The translations under genes and the position numbers were made by a program. From NCBI GenBank assembly GCA_963836005.1, contig CAWIHS010000005.1, positions 571,445 to 635,444 on the forward strand: a DNA stretch of 64,000 bases, given 5' to 3'. How positions within the stretch are numbered: the stretch's first letter is position 1; every line of letters starts with the position of its first letter. Origin of the DNA: CAWIHS01 sp963836005. Lineage in GTDB: Bacteria; Pseudomonadota; Gammaproteobacteria; GRL18. The notes under the pieces were generated by a model. The model was not told the DNA's origin. It worked only from the letters and a program-made list of their open reading frames with translations, and searched no databases. Positions 19,048 through 28,008 of the stretch are shown here, piece by piece.

Positions 19048-21309
19048 TTAGTTATTATAGCCGTAATTCTGATAATAGCCGCTGTAATACTCGCCGGAGT
19101 AGTATTTGGCGGCTTTATCAATATTCACCTGGTTGAGTACGACCCCAATGACATTGCGGTTGATTTTTTTGAACTTATCAATGCCGTTTGCAGCCAGTGT
19201 ATAAGGTGTAGCATCAGCCTTGACGACGTAGATGACCTCATTCGAATGAACAGCAATCAATTGTGCATCACTCACCGCCTGCACCGGTGCAGTATCAATC
19301 ACAATACGTTCGTATTTTTTGCTGAGGGCTTTAATGACCATGCCAAAACGTTTCGATCCCAGTAATTCCTGGGGATTGGGGGGAATAATGCCCGCGGGTA
19401 AAATATCGATCCCCCAGTCCTTAAAATGGTGCAGGCACTGCTCAAATGAACTGCTTCCAGCAACCAGGGTGGACAGACCTTCTTTAGTCTCAATCTTACA
19501 ACTCTTTGCGATAGAGGGCTTACGCAAGTCTGCATCAATCAATAACACTTTCTCATTCTGCCCCAAAGCAATGGCCAGATTGATCGCCACCGTTGTCTTA
19601 CCTTCATTGGGTACGGAAGACGTAATTACGGCCACTTTTTCCTGACTGTCCAGGCCGGAAAGCACAACGCCGGTTCGAATGGTTCGAATCGCTTCTGCAA
19701 AGTTTGATTTATTCTCATCAATAAATGCCATAATAGGCTTAACTTTATCTTTGGTCTTGATTTTCAGCAGCGGCAAGATCCCCAGAATGGGCATTGCGAG
19801 CTTATTTTCAACATCTTCAGGCGTGCGTATGGTTTTATTCAGGGCTTCTTTTAAGAACACCAGCATAACCCCCAGTCCCAGACCGAGTATTGCTGCAATC
19901 ATAATGATTAACCGCTTTCTCGGTTTAATGGGAGCGACCGGCACGGTGGCTTTATCGATGATCCGCGCCAGCGCAGTCTGCATGCCTGAAGTTTCACTGG
20001 TCTCTTTGAAACGGGTAAAAAAGGTCTGGTAAAGCTGCCGATTGGTCTCTACATTCCTTTCAAGCTCCCTTAGTTTGAAACTCTTTTTATTGATTTCCCG
20101 TATATCACCCTTACTGCGGTTCAGCTCATTTTTCAAAGAAGCTTCATTGGACTGGATGGCGTTGTAGCGTCTTTCAACACCCTTGGCTACATTCTTTAAC
20201 AGGCGCAGATAGTTTGCATAAGCTTTGTTATAGTTAGCCCTGGCAGCAACCATCCTGGGATGTTTTTTACCATACACTTTGCTCACCTCAATCAGTTTTT
20301 CTTCAGCAGCATCAGCCAGAGTTTTTGCGCTCTGTACACTGGGACTGTCCAGAAAACCCGGTATCGATTCATAATCCTGCACAGAGGGATTTTTAATCGC
20401 CTTGATTTGCTCATAGGTCGCTTCTATCGACAAACGCTCTCTCCTGGTATCGCTCAGTTTATCAGCCAGATCATCCACTTCATTGGCGGATAAGGTCTGC
20501 ACCCCGGCCACATCCAGCAGACCTTCCTGATTACGATAATTAATCAATTTTTGTTCGGACTCATCCAGTGTGACTTTCAGACCAGATAGCCGTTCTGTCA
20601 GCCAGCCAACAGCCTGTTGAGTCACTTCAAGATTTGCTTCATAGCCGCTGGTAATATAGGCATTGGCCACTTCGATGGTGATCGCTGTAGCCAGTTTCGG
20701 ATCTTCGGCTTCAAACGATATTTCCACCAGCTGACTGTCTTTTTGCAGCTTAACACTGAGCCCTCCCGCCACCCAGTTGGTCAGAGATTCTTTGATGTCT
20801 GCTTCTGTAGGTTCTGCTTTTTCTGCTTTTTCAGCCTGCATACTTTCCGGCAGCCAATCGCGCCAGTTCAGGCTAAATCTGGATTCGCTAACGACCTGTT
20901 GTCGCGGATCAAGATCTTTATGTGTCGTCAGTTTGAGTTTATCAACCACCCTGGCAGCCACTTTACGTGACTCAATCACAGCAATTTGCGAGTTAAGATA
21001 GGTCCAGCTCCTGGAATCCAGGCCATAAACCTGCTCAATGGAAACAGTATTAAGCTGCTGCGTTTCCAGCATAGTAGTTGTCGTGGCCCGGTAGATTGAA
21101 GGTAAAGACCAGGCATAAACCATTGCCAATACCGCAAAAGTCATCGCTAAAGCAATAATAGCCCAGAGATGACGTCGTATCAGCAGCCAGTATTCATAGA
21201 GATCAATGACATCTTCGTCATCCATCTCCATCTGGTTGACGACCTGTACCTGTTGAGTACGCGTTGGCTGAATGTCTTGTGGCACACGTGGGGTTAGATC
21301 ATTATTCAT
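19048..21309 (-). CDS. Polysaccharide co-polymerase with BY-kinase domain (Wzc-type tyrosine autokinase)
   Basis: Inner-membrane protein that controls chain length and export of exopolysaccharide. The 753-aa protein has a cytoplasmic N-tail, first transmembrane helix (about 48-68), Wzz domain, long periplasmic coiled coil and GNVR-like region (about 190-440), second helix (about 450-472), then a bacterial tyrosine kinase domain with Walker A SSVPNEGKTT (about 563-572), Walker A' VLLIDADLRKPS and Walker B RIVIDTAP. The tail is a Tyr cluster (YYSGEYYSGYYQNYGYNN) for autophosphorylation. Its antagonist phosphatase lies two genes upstream. Confidence 0.93.
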   Translation of the reverse strand: MNNDLTPRVPQDIQPTRTQQVQVVNQMEMDDEDVIDLYEYWLLIRRHLWAIIALAMTFAVLAMVYAWSLPSIYRATTTTMLETQQLNTVSIEQVYGLDSRSWTYLNSQIAVIESRKVAARVVDKLKLTTHKDLDPRQQVVSESRFSLNWRDWLPESMQAEKAEKAEPTEADIKESLTNWVAGGLSVKLQKDSQLVEISFEAEDPKLATAITIEVANAYITSGYEANLEVTQQAVGWLTERLSGLKVTLDESEQKLINYRNQEGLLDVAGVQTLSANEVDDLADKLSDTRRERLSIEATYEQIKAIKNPSVQDYESIPGFLDSPSVQSAKTLADAAEEKLIEVSKVYGKKHPRMVAARANYNKAYANYLRLLKNVAKGVERRYNAIQSNEASLKNELNRSKGDIREINKKSFKLRELERNVETNRQLYQTFFTRFKETSETSGMQTALARIIDKATVPVAPIKPRKRLIIMIAAILGLGLGVMLVFLKEALNKTIRTPEDVENKLAMPILGILPLLKIKTKDKVKPIMAFIDENKSNFAEAIRTIRTGVVLSGLDSQEKVAVITSSVPNEGKTTVAINLAIALGQNEKVLLIDADLRKPSIAKSCKIETKEGLSTLVAGSSSFEQCLHHFKDWGIDILPAGIIPPNPQELLGSKRFGMVIKALSKKYERIVIDTAPVQAVSDAQLIAVHSNEVIYVVKADATPYTLAANGIDKFKKINRNVIGVVLNQVNIDKAAKYYSGEYYSGYYQNYGYNN

Positions 21310-21335
21310 ATAAAGTATTCAGTGTTTAAAAATGA

Positions 21336-21422
21336 CTCACGCAAAGGCGCTAAGTTTTTGTTACGCCTTAATACAGTTAAATTCAAAAGCTTTTCTTTGC
21401 GCCTTAGCGCCTTAGCGCGAGA
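21336..21422. repeat. Dispersed GCGCAAAGGCGC-type repeat, inverted pair
   Basis: CGCAAAGGCGCTAAG is followed about 50 bp later by its complement (TTTGCGCCTTAGCGCC). The same motif recurs throughout 41.8-50.1 kb. It fills the gap between the kinase gene and the TPR gene. Confidence 0.65.
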
Positions 21423-21461
21423 CATAAAGTTCACCCTGGCCTTAAGGCAATAGATAAGTTT

Positions 21462-21959
21462 TTATTTTAATTTCGATAAAGTTTGTATCACCGCAGGTTG
21501 AGTCCTGCCATATTTTTCAGCCTGTGCCAGTGAGAATTCAAAAAGCTGTTTTTTCGCTGAATTCTGTTGTAAAACATTGGCCAGATTAAGCCAGTTAAAA
21601 GGATTATCCGGTTGTAAATTCAGCGCCTTTACATAATACTGTTCTGCACTATTCAGCGCGTCCTGCAAGGCCTCTGTGCTTTCAGGCATCCCATTGAGCA
21701 CCCATCTCATGTAGGTATTTCCAGCCAATGAACAGGTTCGGGGATTAGCCCTGCTCAAGGCCTCATTGCGGCGAATTAAATCTCTGATTGAATCAAATTC
21801 ATCAAAACTCCCCTGCTTGCCCCACGCCTGACCCAAACGATAATCAATGGTGTCATTAAGCCAATAACTGCGCATCTGAACAATGGAGTGGTAAGCGGCC
21901 CATAAAACAGCAACCACCAGTATGCTCAACGGGAGTGATATTTTAAAGTTTTTAATCAT
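21462..21959 (-). CDS. Membrane-anchored TPR-like protein of the EPS locus
   Basis: 165 aa. One N-terminal transmembrane helix (about 8-28) and a C-terminal segment with tetratricopeptide-like spacing (AEQYYVKALNLQPDNPFNWL). It overlaps the phosphatase gene by 4 bp and lies upstream of the kinase, so it is part of the EPS operon; proteins of this kind commonly accompany Wzy-type ligases, but a specific role cannot be given. Confidence 0.75.
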   Translation of the reverse strand: MIKNFKISLPLSILVVAVLWAAYHSIVQMRSYWLNDTIDYRLGQAWGKQGSFDEFDSIRDLIRRNEALSRANPRTCSLAGNTYMRWVLNGMPESTEALQDALNSAEQYYVKALNLQPDNPFNWLNLANVLQQNSAKKQLFEFSLAQAEKYGRTQPAVIQTLSKLK

Positions 21960-22681
21960 TCAAAATGACTCTGGACAATTTTCCAGGCATTATTTTTAAC
22001 CAGTTGTTCGGCTTTTTCCTGCCCGACCCAATGCCTTAAAGGTGTGATACTCTGTTTCAAATCGGGCGGTCGATGCTGCAGGTTATGGGCATCGGTGGCG
22101 ACAAAGTGCACCAGCTCATGTTCAATCAGATAGCGTGATAAATCCTGACATTTAGCACCAAAATTGCCGGCCACCGAAGCGGCTGTGAGCTGCAATAAAC
22201 AGCCCTGCTGCACAAAGGGTATCACTTTAGAGTAATCCAGCAACATTTCCTTATTGCGTTCAGGATGAGCAATCACAGGACGGATATTGCGTTTGAGCAG
22301 CCAGTCTATGAGCTTATGACTGCCGGGCATAATGTGGCTATGGGGCAATTCCAGCAGCAGTAATTTATTATCTTTATACTGCCCAAGAAAAGGTATCTGG
22401 TCCTGCTCAATCATGGCCATCATTTCAACACTGATCCTGACTTCAGCTGCACAGGCGATCTGCAGCGGCAGGTTCACTGCCTTTAGCGCATCTCGTAACT
22501 GGCTGCATGAGTAGGCAATAATCTGCTGGTTATTTTCATATCTTCCGGGGTGAATATGCGGCGTGATAACGGCATGCGTAATGCCGTTATTAACCGCATA
22601 TCGGCACAGCGCTATTGACTCATTAATGGACTGAGCACCATCATCAATACCCGGCAGCAAATGGCTATGTATATCAATCAT
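21956..22681 (-). CDS. PHP-family tyrosine-protein phosphatase (CpsB/YwqE type)
   Basis: Metal-dependent phosphatase that dephosphorylates the BY-kinase and so controls EPS output. PHP-fold metal ligands are visible: IDIHSHLLPGIDDGA at the start, ITPHIHPGRY, VIAHPERN and FVATDAHN. About 241 aa, the family norm. I prefer the internal ATG at 22681 because the conserved protein begins MIDIHSH; the frame is open three codons further. It is in the same operon as the kinase. Confidence 0.92.
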   Translation of the reverse strand: MIDIHSHLLPGIDDGAQSINESIALCRYAVNNGITHAVITPHIHPGRYENNQQIIAYSCSQLRDALKAVNLPLQIACAAEVRISVEMMAMIEQDQIPFLGQYKDNKLLLLELPHSHIMPGSHKLIDWLLKRNIRPVIAHPERNKEMLLDYSKVIPFVQQGCLLQLTAASVAGNFGAKCQDLSRYLIEHELVHFVATDAHNLQHRPPDLKQSITPLRHWVGQEKAEQLVKNNAWKIVQSHFE

Positions 22682-22708
22682 ACTGCACACTGAGAACAGG
22701 TAAAGCCG

Positions 22709-23257
22709 CTAAAAAAAACTTTCTTTCACGGTCACCACATCACCCGGCTTCAATTTGTCATGCTGCTGGACGTTGATCTTTTCTCCACCGCTATTGGGCC
22801 GGGTCACATAAATTTTATTTTTTGCGGCACGTTCAGTAAAACCGCCCCCAAGCGAAACAGCCCGGCGTACAGTCAAACCAGGCTGGTAGGGATAGCCCCC
22901 CGGGTTTTTGATTTCACCCTGAATAAAAAAAGGGCGGTATTCATCCATGGACACATGCACATTCGGACTGACCAGATAATCACCTTTCAGATAGCCGGTA
23001 ATTTTTTGCTCCAGCTCAGAGACGGTCATACCCTTGACACGGATTTCTCCTATAAACGGATAGACAATGGTGCCGTCATCATCGATAGCCGCCTCAAGCG
23101 ATAAATCCTCCTGGCCATACACATGGATCCTGATTTTATCCCCGGCACCCAGCAGATAATGAGCGTCCTCTGCCTGAACGAGAAAACTCCAGCAGAGAAA
23201 TAAAGAAAAAATAACAACAATGTGGATATGTGAGCGGATGATATTCAATTTCAGCAT
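22709..23257 (-). CDS. Polysaccharide export protein (Wza-type, short form)
   Basis: Periplasmic/outer-membrane export component. The 182-aa protein has a signal peptide (cleaved near LVQA, residue ~29), a Poly_export domain beginning YLLGAGDKIRIHVYGQEDLS and an SLBB domain (FFIQGEIKNPGGYPYQPGLTV). It has no lipobox Cys, so it is the non-lipidated short type. It precedes the phosphatase gene by about 27 bp. Confidence 0.92.
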   Translation of the reverse strand: MLKLNIIRSHIHIVVIFSLFLCWSFLVQAEDAHYLLGAGDKIRIHVYGQEDLSLEAAIDDDGTIVYPFIGEIRVKGMTVSELEQKITGYLKGDYLVSPNVHVSMDEYRPFFIQGEIKNPGGYPYQPGLTVRRAVSLGGGFTERAAKNKIYVTRPNSGGEKINVQQHDKLKPGDVVTVKESFF

Positions 23258-23312
23258 AGGATGATAATAATTTTTACAAACATTGCCGTAGCAAACCAGA
23301 GGGCATGAAAAA

Positions 23313-23342
23313 AACGGTATAGCCCTGGATAGCTATACCGTT
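23313..23342 (-). terminator. Terminator between the barrel gene and the export gene
   Basis: Arms AACGGTATAGC and GCTATACCGTT; on the minus strand the hairpin is followed by a run of seven T. It splits the EPS locus into two transcripts, or acts as an attenuator between them. Confidence 0.82.
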
Positions 23343-23379
23343 CAAATTATAACACCAGAACAGGGGATGTCAGCAAGCA

Positions 23380-24597
23380 TTAAAAACCCACATCAGCGGT
23401 GAGCATAAAAATATTGTTGTTATAGTCATAATAGCGTTCTGTTGAGTTTCTTTGCGCATAGGTGTATTCTGCACCAAAGCGTATGCCGCGACGAAAAATA
23501 TAATCAACCCCGACATTAAACTGGCTGATATCATCATCTCTATCGATGCCCTGATAGTCTCTGGTCAGGTAATTGGCCCCCACATCCGTCCACACTCGGT
23601 CATTCCACTCATGCTTCCAGGTAATCCCATAGTCACGGCTTTCGATAAAGTCTCCGCGGCCATTGGTCTCGACAGGCCTGCTGTTGGTATACAGATCAAA
23701 GTGTGAATAGGTGCGCGGAGACCACAGCACTCCCACTTCCCAGGAGGTGAAAGCAGTGTCTTTGCGATCCGAGGCATCAAAATTTTTCTGCGTGCGGCCT
23801 ATTTGAGCACGCCCGGTGGTTTTTGCAGCCGCCTCCCATTTCGCACCCACCTGATAAGTCATCTCATCACTGTCCAGAGTGGAATCAGAAGGATTGGTTT
23901 TATCGTAGTTTATATCCCGGTAGAGGGCCTCAAACAGCAAGGAGGTTTTTGGCATGACCCTATAGAAAAAGGTTCCCCCCACGGTATTGTCATCACGATT
24001 ATAGTACTGGGTGAGATCTTTATGGTTTTTATAGTCTTTGTCCAGATATTTATAATAGCCTTCTATCTGACCTTTTGAAGTATCTCCGCCAAACGTATAG
24101 CGGCCCTCAAAAATAGTGTCGGCGTATTTATTGGGACTATTGAATAATAAGCCGAAGACGCCTTCAGAAAGTCCAGTACCACGCGCTTCATGTAAATAAT
24201 TATAAGCAAACCTCAGGTCAAGTTTATTACGGTGATTAAACTCATGGTGCGCAAATGCATCAAACAGCTTATCATTGAAATCATCATCACGACTGCTCCA
24301 GTAACGCCCTGAGCGCAAGGTGCCGCGCAGCCCATAGAGATTTGCGCCGGTTTGCGCTGACCATAACAGACTGGGAGCTATCGTGGTGATCCAGGAGCTT
24401 TTAACCAGATCAATCGGCAGATCATCATCCTGCAGCCAGATATTATCATCATGGTATTGCTGAAAAGAGATGGAAGGCGTCAATTTCGTGCCCCAGGGAC
24501 CGGGGTAATCAAACGCATTGCTTTCATAAGCAATCACCGGTGATACCGCCAAAACGCAAAGCACACTAAAACAACCCGTTATTATTCTAAAGTTCAT
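23380..24597 (-). CDS. Outer-membrane beta-barrel protein of the EPS locus (EpsL-like)
   Basis: Predicted outer-membrane protein with a signal peptide (MNFRIITGCFSVLCVLAVSP) and many alternating aromatic/charged strands, ending in the typical C-terminal Phe (MLTADVGF). About 405 aa. It resembles the putative outer-membrane beta-barrel proteins of methanolan-type EPS loci that act with the export protein. The ATG at 24597 is preferred over 24636 because it begins the signal peptide directly. Confidence 0.82.
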   Translation of the reverse strand: MNFRIITGCFSVLCVLAVSPVIAYESNAFDYPGPWGTKLTPSISFQQYHDDNIWLQDDDLPIDLVKSSWITTIAPSLLWSAQTGANLYGLRGTLRSGRYWSSRDDDFNDKLFDAFAHHEFNHRNKLDLRFAYNYLHEARGTGLSEGVFGLLFNSPNKYADTIFEGRYTFGGDTSKGQIEGYYKYLDKDYKNHKDLTQYYNRDDNTVGGTFFYRVMPKTSLLFEALYRDINYDKTNPSDSTLDSDEMTYQVGAKWEAAAKTTGRAQIGRTQKNFDASDRKDTAFTSWEVGVLWSPRTYSHFDLYTNSRPVETNGRGDFIESRDYGITWKHEWNDRVWTDVGANYLTRDYQGIDRDDDISQFNVGVDYIFRRGIRFGAEYTYAQRNSTERYYDYNNNIFMLTADVGF

Positions 24598-24786
24598 ACT
24601 AAGACCCCGATTTTTCTTATTATTCAAAACAATCAATATGTCATTAAATAGTAACGGCTTCCCTGCAGTTATTTTTTATTGTAGTTAGGAAAAAATGATA
24701 ACTTTCTAGCACTCTGCGCAGGAGCCCAGAGGGTGAGGTCCTGCAAAGAAAGGCTGAAATCTTCTTAATTCAGTTATTCTGTGTAC

Positions 24787-25161
24787 TTAATTTGGACTCA
24801 CAGACGGCGGCGTCTCATCCGGCCCGAAAGCGCGATGCCCCACCGGATCGGTATAAGCTTCGTTAGCTACTCCCGTGGCTGAAGTAGCAGCCATGGTCGC
24901 TCTGTTTGCAGCAGAGGTCGCGACATTGCTGTACTGTGGTGCGGCATCTTTTACCGCATCCAGAATGGCGTCTTTTTGCAATGGATTCGCAGCCACAGCA
25001 TCATAAACCAGTTGTGCCGCTTCTTCTTCAGTGGCTGCGGCAGCTACCTGAGCAGCCAGGGCGGCGATTTCGGTCTCAGACATGGCTGCCATAAGGGGGG
25101 AAGCAGTAAAAAGAAAAAACACACACATCAATGCATACAGACGTTTCATTGCCATTACCAA
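24787..25161 (-). CDS. Small secreted Ala-rich protein
   Basis: 124 aa, not recognised. A signal peptide (cleaved near SPLMA) precedes a helical Ala-rich stretch with repeats such as AALAAQVAAAATEEEAAQLV and SAANRATMAATSATG; the C-terminus is Pro-rich (DETPPSVSPN). Position in the EPS locus suggests a periplasmic or matrix role, but nothing in the sequence shows a function. Confidence 0.65.
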   Translation of the reverse strand: MVMAMKRLYALMCVFFLFTASPLMAAMSETEIAALAAQVAAAATEEEAAQLVYDAVAANPLQKDAILDAVKDAAPQYSNVATSAANRATMAATSATGVANEAYTDPVGHRAFGPDETPPSVSPN

Positions 25162-25314
25162 TACTTGCTATTAACTGCGGCAATTATATCCCATTAGCTC
25201 TATGAGGTCTATTGTATACATATTTTATAGCATGCTTTTTTCGGGGCTGGTTCACATTCTTTTCAGATAGTTATAGTACCTTTAAAAGATTATTTGTTAA
25301 CTGAAAAAATAGTA

Positions 25315-25466
25315 ACTTCTCAATAAGTCCATGCAAGATCCCCTCCCCCTATCAGGGGGAGGGTTAGGGTGGGGGTTAAGTGTTTGATTATAGACACAAC
25401 CCCCATCCTGGCCTTCCCCCTGACAGGGGGAAGGAACTTAAACTGCATGGACTTATTGAGATGTTA
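25315..25466. repeat. MITE-like element with TCTCAATAAGTCCATGCA terminal inverted repeats
   Basis: Left end TCTCAATAAGTCCATGCA (25318-25335) and right end TGCATGGACTTATTGAGA (25444-25461) are perfect complements. Between them are two opposed GC palindromes (CCCCTCCCCC...GGGGGAGGG and CCTTCCCCCTGACAGGGGGAAGG). No ORF. A left-half copy occurs at about 46250-46310. Confidence 0.85.
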
Positions 25467-25492
25467 CAAAAAATAAGCCATATTAACAGCCC

Positions 25493-27064
25493 CTAGTACT
25501 TATTCCTGCTCATTGTTTTAAAGCGAACGATATTTGCTACCGCCAGAATCACCACGAACAAGGCCGCATTGGCAGGGATCTGTAAATTAAAATCAAAAGC
25601 ACTGTGGATCATAATGGCAACAATAGCCATTGACGATGCAAATGCCATTCCCTGCATTATTCGTGACTGCCGCTTTCTGAGCGCAATCAGCGCACTTGCC
25701 AGGCTGTAAACAACCAGCAGGCCCAGCAGACTAATTCCTGCCACTCCATATTCTGCCGTAAATTCCAGGTAATCATGGTGAGCATGGTCATAATAGCCGC
25801 GCACATCCTCGGACTGATAACGCATAAAACTGTAGCGGTAAGTGCCCCCGCCTGTTCCGCTGAGCAGATGCTGGTTAATCATGGTCAACGTATCACGGTA
25901 AACCTCGTCCCGTGTTTCCGTGCTCGATTCAATCGTGGTTGACAGCACCTGCAGTTTTCTGCCGCTGTCAGATGGTGCCGGCAAGCCCTGGTTTGCCTGC
26001 AGGCTTATATCATCGCCCCCTGTAGTCCCGCTATTATTCTGTGTCGTGCTGGCTGATGATTTTTGCTCGGCAGATTGATGGATTGATACCTGAGTCTGCT
26101 GCAAACGGTCGATCACTTTTTCCAGACCAAACCAGGTACCGACAATAAGAATATCGATAATAACCAGACTGATAAATAAAACGACTGCACTGCGTGGCGG
26201 TTTTTTTACCAGCAGCAGATACAGCAGTCCCATCATCGTCATACTGACAAAAAATGCTGTATTCCCCATACGCGAATGGGTCATAACCAGAGCGATCACC
26301 ATCAATACCAGGGCTATACGCAAACGCAGCTTACTGCCCAGCAGGGCATCCAGCATACGTCTGGAAAATTCTCGCCAGTTATTGGCTGAATCACGGTACA
26401 GACTGGCCAGCATCAAACCAAGCCCCAAAGCCAGCGCCATTTCCAGATAACCCGCCAGATGATTACGGTTGACAAAAGTGCCTGTTGCCAGCCCTTTACC
26501 ATAGACTTTTTCAGTGAAAAAACCGTATTCAAGGCCGGTCAATGTCATCATAGTCCCGTATACCGCCTGAAAAACACCGCTGGCGACAATCACCAGAGCC
26601 AGTATTCTAAGCCGCTGTCGAGTAGTCACCAGCAACAGGGTTAAGCAAAAAAGTAAAAAATAACTCAGGGTTTCTACAAACTTGCCGGTGGTGACGTAAG
26701 GATTTAAAGACAAATAGGCTGTATTAACCGGTTCACCGTTGACAATGGCCAGTGCTTTATAACTTTGGGCAATATCGGGCGCAATCCATTGCACCACAGC
26801 AACCGGCAAAGGCAGTGATTGCAGCAGCACATACAGGGTAAACAGTCCAAACAGAACCAGAGGGATACGAGCAGCACGAAAGGTTGAATTGAGCGCTGCT
26901 TTATTAAGGAAATACAGCACCAGCCAGGTGAAAGCAAGCACAAAGACACCCAGCTCAAGGATAGACAAAGCCCAGACCCGGTTGCTGCCCAGCGGCAAAG
27001 GCGCCCAGACCAGTAACACTAAATAAAAGATGAACAGATAGCGGTGATTATTCTTGTAATTCAA
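25493..27064 (-). CDS. O-antigen ligase / Wzy-type polymerase family membrane protein
   Basis: Polytopic inner-membrane protein, 523 aa, about ten to twelve hydrophobic helices, with the Wzy_C-type signature HAHHDYLEFTAEYG near residues 425-438 following a large hydrophilic periplasmic loop (about 285-410). It should polymerise or ligate EPS repeat units. Its start overlaps the end of the PqqD-like gene by 17 bp, so the two are co-transcribed. Confidence 0.88.
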   Translation of the reverse strand: MNYKNNHRYLFIFYLVLLVWAPLPLGSNRVWALSILELGVFVLAFTWLVLYFLNKAALNSTFRAARIPLVLFGLFTLYVLLQSLPLPVAVVQWIAPDIAQSYKALAIVNGEPVNTAYLSLNPYVTTGKFVETLSYFLLFCLTLLLVTTRQRLRILALVIVASGVFQAVYGTMMTLTGLEYGFFTEKVYGKGLATGTFVNRNHLAGYLEMALALGLGLMLASLYRDSANNWREFSRRMLDALLGSKLRLRIALVLMVIALVMTHSRMGNTAFFVSMTMMGLLYLLLVKKPPRSAVVLFISLVIIDILIVGTWFGLEKVIDRLQQTQVSIHQSAEQKSSASTTQNNSGTTGGDDISLQANQGLPAPSDSGRKLQVLSTTIESSTETRDEVYRDTLTMINQHLLSGTGGGTYRYSFMRYQSEDVRGYYDHAHHDYLEFTAEYGVAGISLLGLLVVYSLASALIALRKRQSRIMQGMAFASSMAIVAIMIHSAFDFNLQIPANAALFVVILAVANIVRFKTMSRNKY

Positions 27065-27323
27065 TCAAACCCGCTTCCCTGAGCTGTTCCACAAAGGTTG
27101 TCAGATCTTTCTCCAGGCGCTCGGCTTCAACATCATAGCTGTGCAGCATGGCATCAAAAACTCCCTGTAAAGACTGATGTTCCTGCATCGCCTGCCAGAT
27201 AGCACACCCCACCTCATCGAGGCCAAAATAATTCTCGCTGTTCATATCCAGCAGCACCATCTCCCCATCCACTTCCTGGGCAAAAACAGCATCAGAAAAA
27301 GAAATTTTTTGCTTAAACTCCAC
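27048..27323 (-). CDS. PqqD-family RiPP recognition protein (lasso B1 candidate)
   Basis: 91-aa PqqD-fold protein: FSDAVFAQEVDGEMVLLDMN, then NYFGLDEVGCAIWQAM, the family hallmark, and a C-terminal helical half. Such stand-alone RREs bind RiPP leader peptides and deliver them to the protease. A lasso system needs one and no other is seen here, so I infer it is B1, although it overlaps a polysaccharide gene and lies about 7 kb from the kinase/B2/cyclase operon. PqqD-like proteins also occur in EPS loci with HPr-kinase-like genes, which is the alternative. Confidence 0.8.
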   Translation of the reverse strand: MEFKQKISFSDAVFAQEVDGEMVLLDMNSENYFGLDEVGCAIWQAMQEHQSLQGVFDAMLHSYDVEAERLEKDLTTFVEQLREAGLIELQE

Positions 27324-27326
27324 TTT

Positions 27327-27662
27327 TTACTCTCCCGGGTCAGACGTTGATAATGCACTTTTGGCTATCCTGCAGACAGCCGAACGCGATAAATTCAGCT
27401 GCCTGGCGATTTCTGCCTGAGTATAGCCATCTTGCAAAGCTTCTACAATACCTGGCTGCAGATGCACAATAAAGCTTAATGAAGGTTCATCGAAAAAAAG
27501 CGTACTTTTTCACTAAAAATCACGCTACCAACTCTAAAGTAGTCAATGACTAGAATATTGGTACGCTCTATTCCTTCCCCCTTCAAGGGGGAAGGCCAGG
27601 ATGGGGGTAATATTGAAGACATGCTGGTAATCTGCGAAATCAATACGTGGTTTTCCCGGCAT
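27327..27662 (-). pseudogene. Broken Y1-type (REP-associated) transposase remnant
   Basis: The ATG at 27662 begins MPGKPRIDFADYQHV, a typical N-terminus of Y1 tyrosine transposases. The middle is lost and replaced by a GC-rich palindromic repeat (about 27570-27612). The C-terminal end survives at 27500-27327 as a helix-turn-helix (YTQAEIARQLNLSRSAVCRI) ending four bases before the PqqD-like gene. Insertion or recombination at the palindrome is inferred. Confidence 0.65.
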
Positions 27663-27787
27663 ATTAAGCACGCCTTTGCTAATTGCCAAAGTGTAACCTA
27701 AAAGTGCATTATTAAGTCTGTCCCTTGTACCCCATGATATTTATGACTAGACTGTAAAAATCATGGGTAAAATCAGATACCTTTAGT

Positions 27788-27877
27788 AACAAAATAAATC
27801 AACTGATGGAGATGTTTCCAGTAGTTGCAGTTATTGGTCCACGTCAATGCGGAAAATTCACGCTGGTTCGCCAATGA
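27788..27877 (+). pseudogene. Fragment of an AAA ATPase (DUF4143-associated type)
   Basis: Only the P-loop region remains: MEMFPVVAVIGPRQCGKFTL, with Walker A GPRQCGKF. A stop follows at 27875-27877; shifting one base afterwards recovers RPDRKYL, which resembles the next conserved block. Clearly a remnant. Confidence 0.55.
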
Positions 27878-28008
27878 CGACCTGACCGGAAATATTTATG
27901 CAGGACATTTATTCTAGCCCCTATTACCCAGGGTGGTGATTTTTCAAGAATCAAAGGGGTCACTGTTTAATTATCTGCTTGTGGTATTGATACACAGGGG
28001 GGTGTTAA

